Below are positions 37,578 through 37,648 of a stretch of DNA of 37,648 nucleotides, in pieces. A program made the position numbers and the translations under genes. Under the pieces are notes generated by a model that did not search any database, had not been told where the DNA came from, and saw nothing but the letters and a program-made list of their open reading frames with translations. The stretch comes from a virus: the IMG/VR virus record IMGVR_UViG_3300034103_000721, positions 1-37,648 of that record; one strand, given 5' to 3'. Position 1 is the stretch's first letter, and every line of letters starts with the position of its first letter.

Positions 37578-37648
37578 GTGCCCGACGATCACGTCTTCAC
37601 GCTGAACGGTGACGAGCGGTGGCTCATTCGGTTCACCACGCTCAAGGG
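37578..37648 (+). CDS. Start of next gene, truncated by window end
   Basis: GTG at 37578 with AAAGGGATG ahead. 23 residues visible (M-P-D-D-H-V-F-T-L-N-G-D-E-R-W-L-I-R-F-T-T-L-K), then the window ends. Too short to identify. Confidence 0.45.
   Translation, partial: MPDDHVFTLNGDERWLIRFTTLK

Noticed and set aside
1-37648. Integrase, repressor, holin/endolysin, tRNA genes, insertion sequences, CRISPR arrays
   Set aside because: Looked for by motif and repeat pattern on both strands; none recognised. tRNA detection by eye is incomplete, so a covariance-model scan would be decisive.

Overview
The window is a contiguous piece of a tailed-phage genome (free virus or prophage), about 37.6 kb, cut at both ends. 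Gene order from terminase to the tail genes, a 993-residue tape-measure protein and the absence of any sheath or tail-tube pair of the myovirus type point to a long non-contractile tail (siphovirus morphology). The host is most likely a planctomycete or a close relative. The GC-rich DNA, a phage-borne csrA, and a tail module with GGSGY repeats, Cys-rich patches and small orphan families all fit that group. The host call is inference from remembered family resemblance; no search was run.

Layout. (1) 1-2560, rightward: small accessory cassettes (DUF551-like fragment, C5-cytosine methyltransferase, small membrane protein, Cys-cluster protein, exported protein), several separated by a recurring 20-base intergenic element. 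(2) 2561-3125: non-coding convergent region with CTAG-centred hairpins, including a textbook terminator for the leftward block. (3) 3126-10659, leftward: about 15 tightly packed, often overlapping genes, mostly of unknown function, including an ATP-dependent DNA ligase and a DUF932-type protein. There is a good internal promoter at 7809-7837. (4) 10660-11026: divergent control region. (5) 11027-17540, rightward: csrA, YqaJ-type exonuclease, RecT annealase, DUF1376-type replication protein with iteron-like repeats inside the gene (candidate origin), a Zn-binding partner, DUF3310, RusA resolvase, a ParB-DUF4417 fusion and a tiny Lys/Ala-rich protein. (6) 17584-18012, leftward: a lone C39-like cysteine peptidase with its own extended -10 promoter. 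(7) 18059-37648, rightward: small DNA-binding-like protein, large terminase, gpW-position protein, portal with an extra C-terminal domain, a single-frame prohead protease/scaffold/major capsid fusion, DUF2190, head-completion and fibre genes with solenoid repeats, connector/tail terminator genes, three paralogous tail-tube-like proteins, tail chaperones joined by a predicted -1 frameshift, tape measure and tail-tip proteins.

How it fits together. CsrA and the recombination genes form one overlapping cluster, so RNA-level control may gate recombination and replication. YqaJ/RecT/RusA/ligase make a complete recombination set. The late genes follow the usual packaging-head-connector-tail order. 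No integrase, repressor, lysis gene, tRNA or CRISPR array was recognised, so lifestyle cannot be decided from this window.
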